64,000 nucleotides of DNA. Source: Paenibacillus selenitireducens (lineage in GTDB: Bacteria; Bacillota; Bacilli; Paenibacillales; Paenibacillaceae). The notes under the pieces are model-generated. The model ran no database searches and had not been told where the DNA came from. It worked only from the letters and a program-made list of their open reading frames with translations. The DNA is taken from positions 27 through 64,026 of the forward strand of contig NZ_MSZX01000006.1 of assembly GCF_002021565.1 (NCBI RefSeq), written 5' to 3'. Below are positions 16,348 through 24,711 of this stretch, piece after piece. A program made the translations under genes and the position numbers. The stretch's first letter is position 1, and the number at the start of each line of letters is the position of its first letter.

Positions 16348-16518
16348 CTATTTCTTTCTTGTTTTCTCAGCCTTCTTTTCTTCCTCGACTCTAATATCTA
16401 TCATTGCATAAATAGCAGTTCTTTCGTGCTTTCCCAAAGCCATTAATTCATGAGGCATAATTTTAAGTTTATGGAGGGCGAAGTAAGCGTAATGCGTCTC
16501 AGCATCGCCCTCGTTCAT
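16348..16518 (-). CDS. C-terminal extension of the tail assembly chaperone, read by -1 frameshift
   Basis: A 56-residue frame (GDAETHYAYFALHKLKIMPH and an EEEKKAEKTRKK tail) that overlaps the stop codon of the upstream chaperone gene (TAATG). It is in the -1 frame relative to that gene, just after a perfect A-AAA-AAC slippery heptamer. It corresponds to the T part of the lambda gpG-gpGT pair and would mostly be made as a fusion. Its own ATG could also be used at low level. Confidence 0.75.
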   Translation of the reverse strand: MNEGDAETHYAYFALHKLKIMPHELMALGKHERTAIYAMIDIRVEEEKKAEKTRKK

Positions 16519-16940
16519 TAGTTTTTTACTTCTTCAATCAAATCCTGTTCAGACTTATCGAAGCCGTTCAATGACTGTACACTCTGTAAAAGCACTGTGT
16601 ATTCCCCAGGTAGTAGCATCTTTTTCAACAACGCTTCAGCACCCATGACACCGTAAGACTGCTGTAATTCTGCATTCTTCAGTTCAGGAAATACGACGCT
16701 GGTAGCAACCAACCGCGCTGTGTATTCTTCAAAGTCAATCTCTTGACTATACACACCGCCTTTACCCTTAATCTTTTTCATTGACGCCTTACGTAGAGCG
16801 GCGTTTTCTTCTTCTGTCATGCTTCTGATTTTCCAAGGGATTGGCTTCTCTTCTTTCCCCTTAAAACGTTGCGATACCACCAATTCCTCCACTACTTCAG
16901 TTGGTACGTTTTGTGCAAAAAATGCGCTCAAATTACTCAT
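16518..16940 (-). CDS. Tail assembly chaperone, XkdN/YqbN family
   Basis: A 140-residue protein that coats the tape measure during tail assembly. Family features: LSAFFAQNVPTEVVEELVVS at the N-terminus, IPWKIRSMTEEENAALRKAS (about 34-53) and LLPGEYTVLLQSVQSLNGFD near the C-terminus. It ends at a slippery site that allows a -1 shift into the 56-residue frame downstream, giving long and short forms. It follows the tube gene by 12 bp. Confidence 0.85.
   Translation of the reverse strand: MSNLSAFFAQNVPTEVVEELVVSQRFKGKEEKPIPWKIRSMTEEENAALRKASMKKIKGKGGVYSQEIDFEEYTARLVATSVVFPELKNAELQQSYGVMGAEALLKKMLLPGEYTVLLQSVQSLNGFDKSEQDLIEEVKN
16521..16527 (-). promoter_or_regulatory. A-AAA-AAC programmed -1 frameshift site
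   Basis: On the minus strand the codons GTA-AAA-AAC-TAA contain the heptamer A AAA AAC, placed in the right register two codons before the stop. A shift to -1 continues into the 56-residue frame without interruption. This is the classical X-XXY-YYZ form used by tail chaperone genes. Confidence 0.75.
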
Positions 16941-16952
16941 CTATATTTCCTC

Positions 16953-17417
16953 CTATCCCAATGTCGGGGCTTTAAATTGATCTTGCATCGTTACGCCTTC
17001 AAATGTAAAATCGATATCTTCTTCCAAAGCATCGCTGCCGGTATCAAGCATAGCGATAACAACACCATTCAAATTCACATCGTTTAGGATGATCGTCTGT
17101 TTTCCGATGCTTGATGTAGGATCTTCGTTAACAATTTGGATGTCAAAGTATGTGTCGATCCCCTTGTTGATATAATCAAGCATCATCTGACGGAACAATG
17201 ATGTAACATAGTAGATCGTCATACTTCCACTACCGCTCCATCCGGTTGCTTTATGCTGTGTACCTCTGCGGCCTAGTGTCTTGATATCGGTCTTTTCCTT
17301 TTCTAATTTGGCTTCCAATTTTTTCACAAAAAACATCTCTTCGTTTCGTCCGTTGATAATTCCATATGCCCGTCCCTCTTGACCCGAGATGGTATCTTTG
17401 GCCTTCAAAAAACTCAT
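16953..17417 (-). CDS. Tail tube protein, XkdM family
   Basis: A 154-residue tube protein. The N-terminus AKDTISGQEGRAYGIINGRN, the KLGRRGTQHKATGWSGSGSMT segment and the C-terminal FTFEGVTMQDQFKAP are typical of the XkdM family of contractile tails. It lies directly after the sheath gene, 2 bp apart. Confidence 0.9.
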   Translation of the reverse strand: MSFLKAKDTISGQEGRAYGIINGRNEEMFFVKKLEAKLEKEKTDIKTLGRRGTQHKATGWSGSGSMTIYYVTSLFRQMMLDYINKGIDTYFDIQIVNEDPTSSIGKQTIILNDVNLNGVVIAMLDTGSDALEEDIDFTFEGVTMQDQFKAPTLG

Positions 17418-17418
17418 A

Positions 17419-18735
17419 TTACTTCACCCTCACTTTCGCATAGGTTTTCTCGATAGCATCTACCGGTTGAACTGCCAGTTCCGTATATACCGAATCCACC
17501 TCGTCTCCAGGCAGTACAACTACATCCGTCTGCGGATCAAAGTTTTTGATTGCTGCAATATTCTGCAGCGTGTTCAGGTATGTCGTACATTGCGCCCTGA
17601 AGATAGAGCGTCCATCATCATTGTTGTTTACTTTGCCGATGTAGGAGCGTTCAAAGATACGTTTAAGGTCGTTTCCGATGCTATCCAAGACACGAATAAC
17701 ACGGTTCTTAGCAAACTGCTTTCCCTTTTCCGGTGTGAATGATGTGAAGGTATTAATATCTTGCTCGACTACCGCCCGTCCATTGTTTGCAACAAAAACA
17801 AACTCGCCGTTGAGCAAAGCCGCTTCAATTTGCGAGTTTGTATATCGTTTGTCTACGTCCACGGCATCGTCGTAAGCTGTGTACGTCATGGATTCGTTAA
17901 CGTTCGCCGCTGCCGTTGCAGCAGCTACCCATGCCGTTGCTTGTGCAGCGGTGAGTTTAGTTCCATCGGATAGGATAACACCATTCTTAACGCTTATCAC
18001 ACCTTCAAAATCGGCTGCTGGATAGTTTTCAAGGGCAATTTGAATCTTTACCCCTTCTTTATCTCGAAGTCGCTTCACGAACGATACATACACGGATTTC
18101 AGACTTGCATCTGTACTTGGTAGCGCCACAGTATTCCAGTCGTGTACTTCGATGGCCTCCAAATACGTTGTATGATCTTGATTCGTGGTTGTGCCATCGG
18201 CGCCCCCCGTGAGCGACGCGCCTGCAGTCACTTCTAATGCTCCGCTACCGCTAAATACCACAACGGCATTAGACTTCAAATCTTCTACCTTCTTGACTGA
18301 CTGCAATTCTATTGCCTGCCCAGCAAAAACGGTTGTAACATCAAATTTCGTATCGTCATCAATGTTTTTTTGAACAATGATTTTGATATGGTCGCCTCTT
18401 ACACCGCCATATTTGGCTGTTGCTGTCAGTGTACCGGCTGTGACCTTTGCGGCTGTGCCAGTATTTAAACGATAAAGCAAGAGTGTCTTAGCTCGTTTTA
18501 GAGCCTCTCGCACCAATATAAGTTGTGGAGACATTATGTCATATCCAAGCACATCGCTGACATTATCGCCCGCATTGATTGCAATGACTTGTTTAGACGG
18601 CCCCCAACTCAGCGGTAATGGCATAGTAACAATACCGCGCTCACCGACTGCCCCGTTGGGCTTGCTTTCCCCTACAAAATTGATATATACGCCTGGCCGT
18701 ACTTTGTTTTGGGTAACCCATGTTCCTCCTGGCAT
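17419..18735 (-). CDS. Tail sheath protein, XkdK family
   Basis: A 438-residue contractile sheath protein. The N-terminus NKVRPGVYINFVGESKPNGA...RGIVTMPLPLSWGPSKQVI is characteristic, as are the ALENYPAADFEGVISVKNGV and RVIRVLDSIGNDLKRIFERS segments. It proves that the phage is a myovirus. It overlaps the small upstream gene by TAATG. Confidence 0.93.
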   Translation of the reverse strand: MPGGTWVTQNKVRPGVYINFVGESKPNGAVGERGIVTMPLPLSWGPSKQVIAINAGDNVSDVLGYDIMSPQLILVREALKRAKTLLLYRLNTGTAAKVTAGTLTATAKYGGVRGDHIKIIVQKNIDDDTKFDVTTVFAGQAIELQSVKKVEDLKSNAVVVFSGSGALEVTAGASLTGGADGTTTNQDHTTYLEAIEVHDWNTVALPSTDASLKSVYVSFVKRLRDKEGVKIQIALENYPAADFEGVISVKNGVILSDGTKLTAAQATAWVAAATAAANVNESMTYTAYDDAVDVDKRYTNSQIEAALLNGEFVFVANNGRAVVEQDINTFTSFTPEKGKQFAKNRVIRVLDSIGNDLKRIFERSYIGKVNNNDDGRSIFRAQCTTYLNTLQNIAAIKNFDPQTDVVVLPGDEVDSVYTELAVQPVDAIEKTYAKVRVK

Positions 18736-18908
18736 TAGCGAACCTCCTTCTTTTCAAATTCCTGGATAAGCTTTTCCGCTTGTTCCAATGTACATTCCTG
18801 ATCTCCACCCAAAAGTGCTCCTAATATATCCTTTTGGACGTTCGAAAAGCGCTGCGAGCCTAATACTTGTTCCTTGGTATATGTGGTCACTGCTGCTGGT
18901 TTGCTCAT
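18735..18908 (-). CDS. Small phage protein upstream of sheath
   Basis: A 57-residue helical protein (SKPAAVTTYTKEQVLGSQRF, then DILGALL and a Glu/Lys-rich end). It sits exactly where PBSX-type prophages encode a small protein between the YqbJ-like gene and the sheath. It overlaps both neighbours (ATGA upstream, TAATG downstream), strong evidence that it is translated. Function unknown. Confidence 0.7.
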   Translation of the reverse strand: MSKPAAVTTYTKEQVLGSQRFSNVQKDILGALLGGDQECTLEQAEKLIQEFEKKEVR

Positions 18909-19357
18909 TTGATCACTCCTTTTTGTTCCAGTGTTTGCATTACCGGTTCATCTTCTTTTTGAGAAAGTACATGGAAATTAAAGTCCACAAAGAAATGCAG
19001 CACATCGTCTACAATCTCGTGATTCATGCCGGTCCCCTTGTACAGATCGCCGTTAATATCTACTATCCTGAGCGCGTCATAAAGCCGTTCAGCCATCTCA
19101 TGACCTTCCCGGTTGTAATCATGACCATGAGGGAAAAAGTGGATATCAAAGGGATAAGAGCGTTTATAGCGCCTGTTCATTTCCTTGTCTTGTGCTGCGG
19201 TCAACAACTTCACAAATAAACATGGTGTTTCAAATCCTTCTGGTATCTTCTCGCCATAGACATCCATGTCCGGAAACAAAAGAGACAGTGCCAGGATGAC
19301 ACCGCCTCGAATGCTATTTGTTGTTACAACCCCCACGGCGTCACCCCTTCCTGCCAT
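18905..19357 (-). CDS. Tail terminator-region protein, YqbJ/XkdJ-like
   Basis: A 150-residue protein with PCLFVKLLTAAQDKEMNRRY and FDIHFFPHG-DYN segments typical of the DUF6838/YqbJ-like tail-completion family. It probably caps the tail tube at the head side. It overlaps the gp10-like gene upstream by 17 bp. Confidence 0.75.
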   Translation of the reverse strand: MAGRGDAVGVVTTNSIRGGVILALSLLFPDMDVYGEKIPEGFETPCLFVKLLTAAQDKEMNRRYKRSYPFDIHFFPHGHDYNREGHEMAERLYDALRIVDINGDLYKGTGMNHEIVDDVLHFFVDFNFHVLSQKEDEPVMQTLEQKGVIK

Positions 19358-19766
19358 TCATGATCTGATTGAGTAATTCCATTTGCTTTTTCTCAATAAA
19401 CTTGGGTAGATCGCGCTCAATCTCTTTCATGGATACCGTCATCATAAAACGGCCTTCAACCCATTTGGTCAAGCCTTCACCAGTGCGGTGCCCGTACTCA
19501 ACGAACGATGCATAGTCCGTATTGTTGTATATCTCCACAACAAAGGAGTTGCCGCGGCGCTCGACCTTACCAACTGTCCAATTACGCCGTAGATCACCAG
19601 TCTCACCGACTTTAGTTCGTTTTTTTATTTTACGTTCAGCACGGTAGGCCATTTCCAATAAAAATTCACGGATCCAACGCTCAATAACTCGTTCATCTAG
19701 AGATTTTTTTATTGTCTTTGCAAAGTTTTCGAACTCGCCAAATTCAAACTTGCCCCAATTTGCCAT
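19341..19766 (-). CDS. HK97 gp10-like tail completion protein (YqbI family)
   Basis: A 141-residue protein: ERKIKKRTKVGETGDLRRNW (about 54-73) and DYASFVEYGHRTGEG (about 98-112) are the hallmark motifs of HK97 gp10-like / Mu gpG-type proteins. It acts at the head-tail joint. Confidence 0.88.
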   Translation of the reverse strand: MANWGKFEFGEFENFAKTIKKSLDERVIERWIREFLLEMAYRAERKIKKRTKVGETGDLRRNWTVGKVERRGNSFVVEIYNNTDYASFVEYGHRTGEGLTKWVEGRFMMTVSMKEIERDLPKFIEKKQMELLNQIMNGRKG

Positions 19767-19768
19767 GG

Positions 19769-20122
19769 TTATGCCTTATCTTTCCGCTGGATGCTTATTT
19801 CTTGGTGCGTTGGGTACGGGAACGGTTCTCCAGCAGCGTATGCCCGGATTACAGTGCCGCGAGTAACTTCTATTAAATCACCTTGCTTAATTTCGATATC
19901 TGGCGAGATGAACAATTTCGTTTCATATGCGATTTGATTCGTAGTCTCCGTTTGTCCGTTGGAAGCAAGAGCTTTCTGAGATAGCCGACAAGGAACATCC
20001 ATAAGCTTTACAACCCAATCGAATTTCGTTTCACCGTTGACTTTCGTCTTCTCCCAACGCTTGATGGTGGCAAGGTCCTCATACATCTTTTCCATTTGCT
20101 TTCGATGCCGTGAGTAGTTCAT
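19769..20122 (-). CDS. Head closure protein, YqbH family
   Basis: A 117-residue protein that matches the YqbH head-tail closure family: RKQMEKMYEDLATIKRWEK at the N-terminus, then a small beta barrel (DVPCRLSQKALAS, LFISPDIEIKQGDLIEVTRG). It seals the portal after DNA packaging. Separated from neighbours by one or two bases. Confidence 0.83.
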   Translation of the reverse strand: MNYSRHRKQMEKMYEDLATIKRWEKTKVNGETKFDWVVKLMDVPCRLSQKALASNGQTETTNQIAYETKLFISPDIEIKQGDLIEVTRGTVIRAYAAGEPFPYPTHQEISIQRKDKA

Positions 20123-20123
20123 A

Positions 20124-20498
20124 CTACCACCTCATCCGACGATACCTGTTAAGATCAACACGATAGTTAAGTACAACCGCATCAATAGACGATTTCGAAA
20201 CGTTTGTTAGCCCACCTGAGGCATTAGAAGGTGACGTCGATGTATCCCCAATCTTTATCGTTTCACCACGCCCTGCAGTATCAGCTACCTCATCAATATT
20301 TGGTTGATCGATACGTACTGCATCTATTGTCATTGATACCCAAACTAATTTGAGTCCTGGAGGCACGGTAGATACACTACAATAATGCATGATACGGTTG
20401 CCGATCTCTTCAATGTAGGTTTCCATTAAAGGTTGCAATTCATCATCTTTTAGCCCAAGGCGTAGTTTTATGATAGCCCAAATATCAGGAACATCCAT
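20124..20498 (-). CDS. Head-tail connector, YqbG-like
   Basis: A 124-residue protein with the helical start of gp6-like connectors (IWAIIKLRLGLKDDELQPLMETYIEEIGNRI), a central VWVSMTIDAVRI helix and a polar C-terminus. It is placed between capsid and head-closure genes. Its ATG overlaps the stop of the small upstream gene (TAATG). Confidence 0.78.
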   Translation of the reverse strand: MDVPDIWAIIKLRLGLKDDELQPLMETYIEEIGNRIMHYCSVSTVPPGLKLVWVSMTIDAVRIDQPNIDEVADTAGRGETIKIGDTSTSPSNASGGLTNVSKSSIDAVVLNYRVDLNRYRRMRW

Positions 20499-20659
20499 TA
20501 CTCGTCCTCCGCTCTAATAACACCATCTGCAATAAGCTCATCGCGGTCCTCTTCGTTGATTTCAGCCGATTCGCCAGCTCGATATCGTTTTCCACGATAT
20601 TTAACATTCTCAATCCATTCAACAAGGTTTGCTTTGTCTTTTTTTGGCTTGACGGTCAT
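20498..20659 (-). CDS. Small phage protein after the capsid gene (Mu gp35-like)
   Basis: A 53-residue protein: KDKANLVEWIENVKYRGKRY followed by an acidic C-terminus. The YRGKRYRAGESAEI segment resembles the small DUF7210-type proteins that follow capsid genes in many phages. Overlap with the next gene (TAATG) supports translation. Confidence 0.68.
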   Translation of the reverse strand: MTVKPKKDKANLVEWIENVKYRGKRYRAGESAEINEEDRDELIADGVIRAEDE

Positions 20660-20714
20660 AAGTCTTACCCCTTTCAAGGAAAGTAAAGGAGAGGATCACT
20701 CCCCTCCTACTAAA

Positions 20715-21755
20715 CTAAGCAACTTTCGCAATAAAGATAGTGTCGATCGTTTCAAATGATGGCAGCACGATTTCCGATACGATAGTTTCGACGTTAACTG
20801 GATGCGGTTCCTTAATCGTTGTAATCGCCACGCCTGTATTTACGATAGATACTTGCGCTGCTGTGCTGCCAGCCATAAGATCAGATTCTTCAGGTGTTGT
20901 ACCATAATAGGTATTTCCAAGTGTTCCATCCGGAATGAGTGTAAATACATCATCGGGATAGAACAGGCTCGTACTGCCGTCTTGAATGGCAAATTTCTTG
21001 TTATAAACAGCAACATTTACCCCAAGTTTCGTTTGCAGATACTGCTTCATCATTGCATCTGTCATAATGATGTTCTGTCCACCCAGTGGGTTCATATCCA
21101 ACCGAATAGCTTTGTTCTGGAGAATATAGTTCCAAGTCTTACGCGTGCAGATTGCGTTTACTGGACGGGACCCAGTGTCATCTTCAACCGTATCCTGCCA
21201 TGTCTTAATATCCCCTACGACATCCGCATCAGGGTTGCTCCACTTCGCATCAGCAGTCAACGTTTCTTTATGTGATGCCGCCATTTTGTAGTCGTAGTCG
21301 TAGTCAAGTCGGTTCGCAGTAATGCTGATCTTACCCGTGGATAAGAGTTGCATGATCATTCGTTCCGGAATCACTTGTGCACCGTTGACCAAATTTGTTA
21401 CATCATCATAGATTGCATTGATAACAGGCATAATCAGTGCCTCGTTTTGGGATGCAGCAAGTTTGTTAAGTTCTTGACGATCCTTTTCACCAATTCGCAT
21501 CGCTTCACGGAAGAATGGCATTTCTGTGTCTACCTTGCTGAATCCAATACGATCTCTCAGTGTTGCTTTTGTATCGAATTCAGATGGCATTAATGCAACC
21601 GGTAGTCCTCGGGATCCTTTGATCCAACTCAAATCTAGCCCTAGTTGTTTCTTTGATGGAAACAATGTAGCCCCCAAGTATGGGATCGTGTTTGATGGGT
21701 TAGCAAGGTAATAGGTTGCTACGTTTTTCGCGTTAACAAGATCAAAAATATTCAT
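20715..21755 (-). CDS. Major capsid protein (capsid E family)
   Basis: A 346-residue capsid protein of the HK97-fold 'protein E' family: an N-terminal DLVNAKNVATYY segment, LPVALMPSEFDTKATLRDRIGF (about 50-71) and a C-terminal IKEPHPVNVETIVSEIVLPSF. There is no sign of a protease domain. It lies directly after the decoration protein and scaffold genes. Confidence 0.9.
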   Translation of the reverse strand: MNIFDLVNAKNVATYYLANPSNTIPYLGATLFPSKKQLGLDLSWIKGSRGLPVALMPSEFDTKATLRDRIGFSKVDTEMPFFREAMRIGEKDRQELNKLAASQNEALIMPVINAIYDDVTNLVNGAQVIPERMIMQLLSTGKISITANRLDYDYDYKMAASHKETLTADAKWSNPDADVVGDIKTWQDTVEDDTGSRPVNAICTRKTWNYILQNKAIRLDMNPLGGQNIIMTDAMMKQYLQTKLGVNVAVYNKKFAIQDGSTSLFYPDDVFTLIPDGTLGNTYYGTTPEESDLMAGSTAAQVSIVNTGVAITTIKEPHPVNVETIVSEIVLPSFETIDTIFIAKVA

Positions 21756-21771
21756 TTGTTATCATCCTTCC

Positions 21772-22143
21772 TTATTTCAAAAATGTGATTTGTTTCAATG
21801 TACCCGTTTCAGCAGCATCAGGCGCATTCGGGATTTTACCCATATCGATAAAGCCGTGAATCACCATTGCGCCCGGCGCAGGACCATACGTAACATCTGT
21901 ATCATTTAATAGCACACCATCAGCATCTGATATATCCGCAGTTGTTTTAGCTTTCTTAGCTAGTTTGCTAGAGTCAATTAGAACGCCGCCGCCTAAAATG
22001 GTACCGGCTGGAACGATCTTCTTACCGTGTGCATTAGCTGTTACCCCAGCATCGTCTACTGTCACGGCTACCGCTACATAGTGATCAGGAAACTTCAAAA
22101 TTTCTTTTTTATTGCTATATTTCGTTTCAACATATTTACTCAT
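21772..22143 (-). CDS. Head decoration protein (lambda gpD-like)
   Basis: A 123-residue beta-rich protein with a KKIVPAGTILGGGVL motif (about 41-55) and GAMVIHGFIDMGKIP near the C-terminus, which are typical of head decoration or stabilisation proteins preceding capsid E genes. Confidence 0.8.
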   Translation of the reverse strand: MSKYVETKYSNKKEILKFPDHYVAVAVTVDDAGVTANAHGKKIVPAGTILGGGVLIDSSKLAKKAKTTADISDADGVLLNDTDVTYGPAPGAMVIHGFIDMGKIPNAPDAAETGTLKQITFLK

Positions 22144-22160
22144 TTTCTATTCAGCCTCCA

Positions 22161-22799
22161 TTACTCAAAATAAGATGCACGAGCTTTATCCAAGCCCTCA
22201 TTACTCTTAGCGAAATCCGCTAGACGTTTACCAAAATCGCCTGTTTGCCCACTTCCCCCGCCGTTGTCACCTTTTCCTTCTACGGGTTTTGCTCCCTTGA
22301 ACTGAAAACCCTTATCTTCCTGCTTTTCTGCAAACAAAAAAGCCTTACTCTCTCGCAAGGCTTTCACTTGATCGTCGAAGCCAGCTTTAATTGATCCAGC
22401 TTCGTCTATCTCAATTTTCGTTTTATCCAGGAGTGATAACACCAGGTCTGTATCATGCACATCATTACCTAACGCTAGTTTAAGCGCCGTACTCACACGT
22501 AGATCCTTCATATCGGTAGTGTACTTATCTGTAGCCGTTTTGTTATCGGCCTGAAGTGTCTCGATTTGGTTCTTAAGCTCCTCGTTTCCTTCGGCGGCCT
22601 TTTTTAAATCAACTAACTGTTTATCTCGGTCCGACAAGTCGCCTTCAAACTTCTTCTTAGCTTCATTCACCTCATCAAAACGAGCCTTAGGAACAAACCC
22701 TTTCAACTCATCTTGTGAAGCTGCTGCCGCTTTATCTGCTTGCTCGTCTGTCAGTCCTAGTGCAATAAATTGTTCCTTATTCACATTTAATTCCTCCAT
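22161..22799 (-). CDS. Capsid scaffolding protein (GP20 family)
   Basis: A 212-residue mostly helical protein with a long coiled coil (about 45-110), a conserved TALKLALGNDVHDTDLVLSLLDK segment (about 104-126) and a C-terminal Gly-rich linker ahead of a short helix. This is the usual layout of phage GP20 / DUF4355 scaffolds that guide procapsid assembly. Confidence 0.85.
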   Translation of the reverse strand: MEELNVNKEQFIALGLTDEQADKAAAASQDELKGFVPKARFDEVNEAKKKFEGDLSDRDKQLVDLKKAAEGNEELKNQIETLQADNKTATDKYTTDMKDLRVSTALKLALGNDVHDTDLVLSLLDKTKIEIDEAGSIKAGFDDQVKALRESKAFLFAEKQEDKGFQFKGAKPVEGKGDNGGGSGQTGDFGKRLADFAKSNEGLDKARASYFE

Positions 22800-22873
22800 T
22801 CATCTTCGCTTTTTACCCGGTCGCGTCCGGTGATGTCTTGTTCTTTTACGTCCGCAATACCAAAAGGACGGCA

Positions 22874-22910
22874 TGAAAAAAGCACTCACGTTTTTGATTA
22901 CGTAAGTGCT
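22874..22910 (-). terminator. Terminator inside the head operon
   Basis: Stem GCACTTACG / CGTGAGTGC followed by TTTTTTC on the minus strand, directly after the 65-residue gene and before the scaffold gene. The same TTTTTTCATGCC tail occurs after the terminator at 15601-15627. Confidence 0.75.
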
Positions 22911-22911
22911 T

Positions 22912-23109
22912 CTATTCTTTCTCGTATTCAGGGCAATCCTTTAATCGTTTCAGTACATAATCTGGTTTACATTTCGTGAACTTCTCACACTTAGCAGTTC
23001 GATCGGTCCTGAAACGACAATCATGACATTGTAACTGTTCAGGAGTCGCAACCACCTGAAGATCGCCTTTTTCCCACGTGAATCTTTCAGTTCTAAATGA
23101 TTTACTCAA
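22912..23109 (-). CDS. Small Cys-rich protein (possible zinc binder)
   Basis: About 65 residues with four Cys in a CHDC...C...C arrangement (about residues 30, 33, 43 and 49), suggesting a zinc knuckle. The frame is open further upstream, but a TTG at 23109, eight bases after GGAGGTG and overlapping the stop of the head morphogenesis gene, is the likely start. Translational coupling to the ADP-ribosyltransferase fusion suggests a linked role, for example as an accessory or immunity factor, but this is speculative. Confidence 0.55.
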   Translation of the reverse strand: MSKSFRTERFTWEKGDLQVVATPEQLQCHDCRFRTDRTAKCEKFTKCKPDYVLKRLKDCPEYEKE

Positions 23110-24709
23110 GTTCCAACACCTCCGCAACCAGTTTTAAAACCCCATTTACTTCTTTAACTTCAAGAATTTCAAACGATGTTCCTTTATCTAACAGGAATTC
23201 ATATTCTGTATCCTTGAATTTGCTTATCGGATTAATAAATGCGCCTTTGGACTTAGCTGGTATGGTTAACTCTATCATGACTTTACCAGCAAAGTCTTCA
23301 CTACTCTTTTCTAAGAAGCTCGTACTCATAAATGCAGAATCTTTAAATATGTGACCTTTTAATTGGTCCACAGGGACATCAAAAACATAATCCTTCAGTC
23401 CTCTATAAACCACTAAATCATTAGAAAGGTTGAACTTACTTAAACCAGTACTTATGCCTCGAATTACCTCAGCAAAATTAGTATGATGTTTCTTCCCTCT
23501 TAAATAATCATTTATATCGTCATACGCAGCGCCTGTATATGTCCGTATAGCTGTTTTTTCATCACCTGTTAATTTGTTGAGCCAAGAAGGTGTAACTTCT
23601 TCTTCCCAAGCTTTGACCTCGCTTTCAGTCGAAAAACGAAGAGGAGACTTCGATTCAATAATACCACTTTTTGGTTTATTTGGCGAATCGAGATATTCCT
23701 TCTTCCAATCTTCGTATTTCATGTCCCCGGGAACATAGATTGAATTGCCTTCTGCATCTACAGCGCTACGTTCACCGGCATCAATTTCATCATCAAAATA
23801 AGGAACAACTGTTGTTCGGCAGCGTGCATGGAATGGCGGGTAATTTACCCCTACTCCCATTTCGCTCAATCGATAAACCTTCCCATCTTGATTACGACAT
23901 ATCTTACTCGTTCTACCATCTAGTGTCGCAAGCACCTCATATCGCTTTACAATGCCACTAGATTTGTAGCTTGCTGCAGTGGCTTGCCCTGCGAAGAACG
24001 CCGTTTCTGTTTGGATGAGTCGCTGTGCATTGGATCGTGACACATTCATGCGTTCGGCTAAATCACGCGAAGCCCTTTTTACGTTATCTCCTCGTAAAAA
24101 CGATCTAGACAATACCGTTTGAATCTCATTAATAAGCTTGCTACGGTTGCCCCATATCCTTTGACTGTAATTGGCCCCTATCCATTTCGTAGACAACATT
24201 TTTTCGAGTTTGTTAGATTCCACTTTGGCAAATGTCCCACCGATTCCTATACCTTTTTGTAGCTCGAACAACGTCCGATAGTAGGTATCGGTATATACAT
24301 CGCCCAGAAGCCCTGACATGCCCTTATGTTGCTTTGCAAATAACATTTCGACATGATGATTCACTTGGACCTGCAACGCCTCTAATCGGCTTACGCGGGT
24401 TTTATAATAGACGTTGTTAAGGATCTGAGTGTACCGACCATCTGCATTATCTTTTGAGAGGGCTGTGAACTCTTCCAAGGACATTTTAAACTCTTTAAGC
24501 TCGTTTGCATTTAGTATCTTACGTGCTGCCTTAATATCAACCTCGTTATTAACTGCAAATCGCTCATAAAAGGTTTCAATATCCTTACTCATCAAGCGTA
24601 TTGAGCGGTTATATTCTCGATCTAATCGCTCTTGGTAACTATCTGCCTTCCGAAATTGCCTCGCCCCAATACCTTCGCTACGTTTTGCCCAATATTCGGG
24701 TGACTTCAT
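23102..24709 (-). CDS. Head morphogenesis protein fused to an ADP-ribosyltransferase
   Basis: A 535-residue fusion. Residues about 1-325 are a Mu gpF / SPP1 gp7-type minor head protein that rides into the capsid with the portal; the family motif RLIQTETAFFAGQAT...VLATLDGRTSKICRNQDGKV and the CRTTVVPYFDDE end are clear. Residues about 370-535 form a C3/VIP2-type ADP-ribosyltransferase with all catalytic motifs: VVYRGL (Arg), FMSTSF (S-T-S) and EYEFLL (E-x-E, which predicts modification of arginine). Because the gpF part is packaged, the enzyme could be delivered with the phage DNA to modify host RNA polymerase or other targets, as known for T4 Alt. The target here is unknown. Confidence 0.85.
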   Translation of the reverse strand: MKSPEYWAKRSEGIGARQFRKADSYQERLDREYNRSIRLMSKDIETFYERFAVNNEVDIKAARKILNANELKEFKMSLEEFTALSKDNADGRYTQILNNVYYKTRVSRLEALQVQVNHHVEMLFAKQHKGMSGLLGDVYTDTYYRTLFELQKGIGIGGTFAKVESNKLEKMLSTKWIGANYSQRIWGNRSKLINEIQTVLSRSFLRGDNVKRASRDLAERMNVSRSNAQRLIQTETAFFAGQATAASYKSSGIVKRYEVLATLDGRTSKICRNQDGKVYRLSEMGVGVNYPPFHARCRTTVVPYFDDEIDAGERSAVDAEGNSIYVPGDMKYEDWKKEYLDSPNKPKSGIIESKSPLRFSTESEVKAWEEEVTPSWLNKLTGDEKTAIRTYTGAAYDDINDYLRGKKHHTNFAEVIRGISTGLSKFNLSNDLVVYRGLKDYVFDVPVDQLKGHIFKDSAFMSTSFLEKSSEDFAGKVMIELTIPAKSKGAFINPISKFKDTEYEFLLDKGTSFEILEVKEVNGVLKLVAEVLELE

Positions 24710-24711
24710 CG

